Positions 60,061-64,000 of a stretch of DNA of 64,000 bases are shown here, one piece after another. Numbering within the stretch: position 1 is the stretch's first letter; every line of letters starts with the position of its first letter. A model generated the notes under the pieces. The model did not search any database, had not been told where the DNA came from, and worked only from the letters and a program-made list of their open reading frames with translations. Location of the stretch: assembly GCA_033060915.1 (NCBI GenBank), contig CM065396.1, positions 5,190,001-5,254,000 on the forward strand, read 5' to 3'. Made by a program: the position numbers and the translations under genes. This DNA comes from Euryodendron excelsum. Taxonomy: Eukaryota > Streptophyta > Magnoliopsida > Ericales > Pentaphylacaceae.

Positions 60061-61438
60061 ACTTGTTAATGGGAGCTGAAAAAGGGTGCTGATCAGAAGG
60101 CTAGTTGATTTGTAACCGGCTTTGACAGTTAGTGTGCGCCTTTAGAAGTGGCTCAAGGCTTAAAAAGGTCATGCTTCACTCAGAGTGAAGCTGGGGGGTT
60201 CTGGTTTGAAAAGGAAAGTGCCGGGCGGCAGGACTCAGCCGGAAATGGAAGGGGACACTATGGACAGTGTCCTGGAGGTTGTCGGTTTGATTCCTAGAGC
60301 CGGTATGGGTGAAAAGAGTAACTAGATCGCAGTCACCTCATCCTGGGAGTTCTAGGGTTGACTAAGATTAACCGGGGTTGATCGGGTTAACCAGAGTTGA
60401 CTGGGGTTGATTGGGGTGATTGTAAGAACCTCATTTTTCCCGCTCAGCAATCCCCGGTCTGTCTAGACTTATATTTAAGTCAATATGGACGCATTTCAGT
60501 TCAAACCAGTTTTCTAGACGTAATCTAGTCAATCGATCGCTTTGCGGGTCTGTTTGGCCCAAATAGAGGCAAAATGACCAAAATGCCCTTGGGACATTAT
60601 CTGGTCCAATTCCAGTAGGCACGTCTTCCCAAAGACGGTGAGTCCCTTTTTCTAGTCTCAATTCCAAGATTAAAATCTAATTCCAATCCAGTTCCAGTTC
60701 AAATTGAATCCGACACGTCTTTTGAGAAAATTGATCTATTAGACGGTAAGACCCTTCAGCTTGGCATATTTTTTGAGAAATTCTTTAAAACGGTAAGTCC
60801 CTTTAAACCCGTGATAGGGACGAGACCCCAAGCCCCCGAGATGGTAGAACGGTCTACCTTTGGCGCCTGCTAGCCCACTAATGAAAAAATATCCATTATT
60901 TGGCATGCCTTCCAAGAAAGTTGATTCCTCAAGCGATAAGTCCATTTAGTAACTTCCAGAGATTAGGCAGTCTCCAGAATGGTCGCGAACCGTTAGAGTA
61001 ACGGAAGTACTCGTAAACATCGCAACCGTCAAAGTGGCAGAAATACTCGTAAATAGGTCGACATTGGGAATTGCCAACAAACTCCTTATGTCATAGGACC
61101 GAACTTGCCTTTTGGCCGTGACACGTTTATCAAATGACGAGATACCTTTGGAAATCAACTCGTCACAGATCATCAGAGTAACAGAAACACTCAAAACCCA
61201 AGTTAACACCAGTGCCTGCTAGCCCACTCTGGTGAAAAATGACCAAACTGTCCTTTGGGCTTTTCCGGCAGGCTTTTTCGGGAAAGTATCTAAGTCTCGG
61301 CCCTTTAAATCATTCCCGGACTTTCTGGAGTCACTCCTAGTGAAACCAGACTAAAAATTGCATGGTAATCATTAGTACATGAGCTCAAATCTTTGAAAGA
61401 TACGTTGCTTGTTGATCTTAAAAGTTTTCTAAGTGGCT

Positions 61439-61530
61439 GGTGCCACTAGTAGTGGAGCCAAGCCAAAAAATGGCCTGGCACCACTCTTAGTGGCGCCAGT
61501 GTAAAGTTTTGCCTGGCGCTACTACAGTAG
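61439..61530. repeat. Hairpin motif cluster upstream of the plus LTR promoter
   Basis: CTGGCACCACT-CTT-AGTGGCGCCAG (61475-61499) has 11-bp arms with one mismatch. GGTGCCACTAGTAGTGGAGCC (61439-61459) and GGCGCTACTACAGTAGG (61514-61530) are weaker relatives. The cluster lies just ahead of the TATA box, as in the opposite LTR. Confidence 0.8.
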
Positions 61531-61551
61531 GTGACAGTTTAGTCTTCTATC

Positions 61552-61560
61552 TATAAATAC
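61552..61560 (+). promoter_or_regulatory. TATA box of the plus-oriented LTR
   Basis: TATAAATAC is followed by a C-rich leader and AAACCCTAGC words. The transcription start would lie about 30 bases downstream. Confidence 0.6.
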
Positions 61561-64000
61561 AAAGCCTCCGCCAGTGTGAAAAGGGTTCGTAAACACAATC
61601 TAAAAACTCTGTTGTTCGATATATAGAGCTCAAAGCCCCTCCAAACCCTAGCTCTCTTTAGGTTCTCCAAACCCTAGCCCTTATACATTAAACCCTAGCA
61701 TACACACACACTTATACACTTATATACGAACCTCCGAAACCTCCATTGAAGACTTGAAGTGCTGCAACTTGGAAGCTCCCGAAGGCTAAAGCAAGCTCTC
61801 GAAGATCTATTTACGTTTACATAATTCCCCCCTCTCTCTTCTTTCTCCTAACCTACTTGGGTTTTACTCTATTTTAATCCCCATCTTCTACCCCACCTTT
61901 CTTGCATGCTTGAAACTAAGGACACCCCGGTTCATGTGCAGGATTAGGCTATTAAAAGTCATCGTGTCGGGGGCTTTCTCTTAGTCTAATTGGAGACCAT
62001 GTGGGTTCGGCCACCTTGATTATGTGGCAAAGCCTTTAACTTTATATGTTCACGACCCCAACTTGCGTTGTGCATATCATGATCATGCATCTCTCCAAAA
62101 CTTGCATCGAAAATCGTTTTCAAAACTTGCATTAATTATTCTTTTTTCAAACTTATTTTTTAAATCACAATCCTAAGGTGATTATAGCCTTTTCATGGTT
62201 AGGGTTGCTTTAGGAAAGTGTTACATTTAAAGTGACTTTCGTGGTCCATATTTTCAAATCTTTGTTATTTTCAAAATCACAATCCTAGAATAGTTCTAAT
62301 CTTCTTATGGTTAGAATCATTTTAGGAAAGTGAGATATTTTTAGAGGCTTGCAAAAGTTCACCTTCTAATCGCTTTCCAAATTGCTTTTCAAATTTACTT
62401 TCCAAAACCTCTTTTTAAATCCTCTCAAAAATCTCTTTTCAAACTTACTTTCTTAAAAACTCTTTCCAAAAATCTCTTTTCTAACTATCTCTCTTCCCAA
62501 AAAGATCTATTTTTCAAAATCTTTTTTTTCTTGCAGTTCAAGTCAAACCCTAAAGCCATGGTTAGGAAACCCTAATTTTCTCTCCTAAAATATGATTTCT
62601 AATCTTGTCTCAAAACATAGATTTCCAAAATCTTTATTTTCTACGTCAAATCTTAGATTTCCAAAATTACTTTTCCTATACCAAAAATAGGGCTTTCCAA
62701 ACCTAAGTTTTTCAAATTTCCTCCTTTCCAATTCTATATCAAATCAAATCTTCCATCTTTGAAACTAAATCAAATCCTGTTTTTGGAAACAAAATCAAAT
62801 CATCTCTTTTTGGAAATAAAATCCAATCTTTTAATAGAAATCAAATCCTTCCTAATCCAAATCTTTCTTAATTCCAATTCTTCCTAATCTCATACTTTCC
62901 TAAATCTTAAGTTTTCAAAACTTAAACTTTCAAATCTTTTTTTAAACTTTAAGCTTCTTAATCTTTCTAAACCTAAACTTTTGCTAATTCTAAAACTTTT
63001 CAAATTCTAAATCTTTTTCAAACTTAATCAAATCTTTCCGAATAAGGAAACTTTCCGAATAAGGAAACTTTCTTAAGTTGAAACTTTTTAAATTCAAAAC
63101 TTTCCAATTTCAAAACTTTTCCTATTTTAAAATTTCCTAATTCAAAACTTTCCTAAAATGAAACGTTCCTAAAACGGAACTTTCCTATTTTGAAACTTTC
63201 CTAATTTCAAAATTTTCTAAATTCAATCTTTCCTAGACTCTAAATCTCCATATTTTCTAAATCAAACTTTCCAATCAAATCTTTCTTAATCTCAAGTCCT
63301 TCCTAAATCCTATCATCCTAAGTCTAGGTTTTCTAAAACCAAGTTTCTAAAGTCAAACTTCTTAAGTTCAAATTAAATTTAATTCAACTACATGCTTCAA
63401 CTCTAGGTTACCTGAAGTCCTAAGATGTTTAGACCCTAGTTCGACCCTAACCCTAAAGTTAGGAAGCTTTCAACTTTTTTCCAAAAGTTCTTTTTTACAC
63501 CGAGATGGTTTTTTAAACTTCAATTCAAGTCAAAAGTTTTTAAATCTCAATCTTTCTAAATCAAGTCCAAGTTATTCTTCCAAGTTTTATCTTTCCAAAT
63601 CAAAATCAATTTTAAATCCTCAAGTTCAATTTCAAATCAAAGTAAATTCCAATTTTAATTTCAAATCTTCTATTCAAAGTTCAAATTAAACCTTTTTTCA
63701 AATTAAATCTCCTTTTCAAATCAAACTCTTTCAAATCAAATTTTCTATTGGACTCTTGTCCGAACTACGACTGACCTGATTCCCAAAAAGGGATACGTAG
63801 GCAACCCTCATGGGTGCGGTCACAACCTTTTTCAAACTTCTATTTTCACAAGCTTTTTCAAGTTTCTAATTCTATAACTATTTTCAAACTTCTAATTCTA
63901 AAAATCTATTTTCAAATCTCTATTTTTAATTTCTAAAACTTTCTTTCAAAATCAAATCTATCTTTTCAAATCCATTTCGAATCAAATCAACTTATTTTCA

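Larger units (their letters stand above)
57688..60419 (-). repeat. Tat-type LTR in minus orientation (right-hand limit uncertain)
   Basis: Minus-strand reading shows a TATAAATAC box (59849-59841), a C/T-rich leader with CTCTCGAAG words, an ACTTGGGTT...CCCC...TTTCTTG(T/C)ATGCTTG block (about 59540-59480), a T/C-rich low-complexity part, the GAACTA...GATACGTAGGCAACC-type block (58350-58265) and an end GGGAGTGACA at 57688. The same blocks occur in the same order on the plus strand at 61552-63830. The low-complexity part explains the long but meaningless minus-strand frame at 58385-58885. Confidence 0.6.
60421..64000 (+). repeat. Tat-type LTR in plus orientation, running off the window
   Basis: It starts with TGTAAGAACCTCATTTTTCCCG, the usual start of long Tat-type LTRs. 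A TATAAATAC box lies at 61552-61560, a CCAAACCCTAGC leader follows, then CTTGGGTTTTACTC and CTTGCATGCTTGAAAC blocks (61855-61915), a long T/C-A low-complexity part, and CGAACTACGACTGACCTGATTC...GGGATACGTAGGCAACC at 63763-63807. Its end is not in the window. It may be the 5' LTR of an element to the right, a solo LTR, or the 3' LTR of the Tat remnant to the left. Confidence 0.65.

Overview
The window is nuclear DNA of a flowering plant, most likely a dicot. It is AT-rich, carries intron-containing plant genes, and is mostly retroelements, MITE-like repeats and one endogenous plant pararetrovirus locus. Only two intact host genes are supported. The first is a CBS-domain protein gene of the CBSX6 type (+ strand, two exons, 12457-12806 and 18820-19717, 415 codons, 6.0-kb intron). 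The second is a short-loop PIN auxin transporter gene closest to PIN5 (+ strand, five exons between 47653 and 51895, 365 codons). All splice junctions were placed by reading frame and GT/AG.

Layout: 1-4930 holds duplicated and tandem repeats and no gene. 4931-11113 is a decayed Ty1/copia element of the Ale/Retrofit type with both LTRs, an ATAAA target duplication and a 266-bp duplication inside the reverse transcriptase. 11119-19960 is the CBSX6 gene, whose intron holds a LINE tail, a terminal-inverted-repeat element and a tRNA-like repeat. 19960-24108 is AT-rich spacer.

24109-40120 is the most unusual part. Two copies of a caulimovirid (florendovirus-like) genome are joined head to head as a near-perfect palindrome with arms of about 6.5 kb (centre near 32756). 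The locus is bounded by a 0.75-kb direct duplication of host DNA. The forward copy is slightly longer than one genome: a 98-bp terminal redundancy implies a unit of 7,561 bp. Both arms carry the same stops and the same pol frameshift and then differ by private indels, so both descend from one already defective template. Promoter copies near the centre point outwards through the opposite arm, so transcription should give antisense and hairpin RNA. A role as a source of antiviral small RNA is an inference.

40121-47500 is spacer with a MITE-like element and probable LTR remnants, then the PIN5-like gene. 52390-56345 is a broken Ty3/gypsy Tat-type pol with its 3' non-coding tail. 57688 to the right edge holds two Tat-type LTRs in opposite orientation, each carrying hairpin motifs built on GCGCCACT upstream of a TATAAATAC box. 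The second LTR runs off the window.

All calls rest on reading the sequence and recalling family features; no database search was possible.
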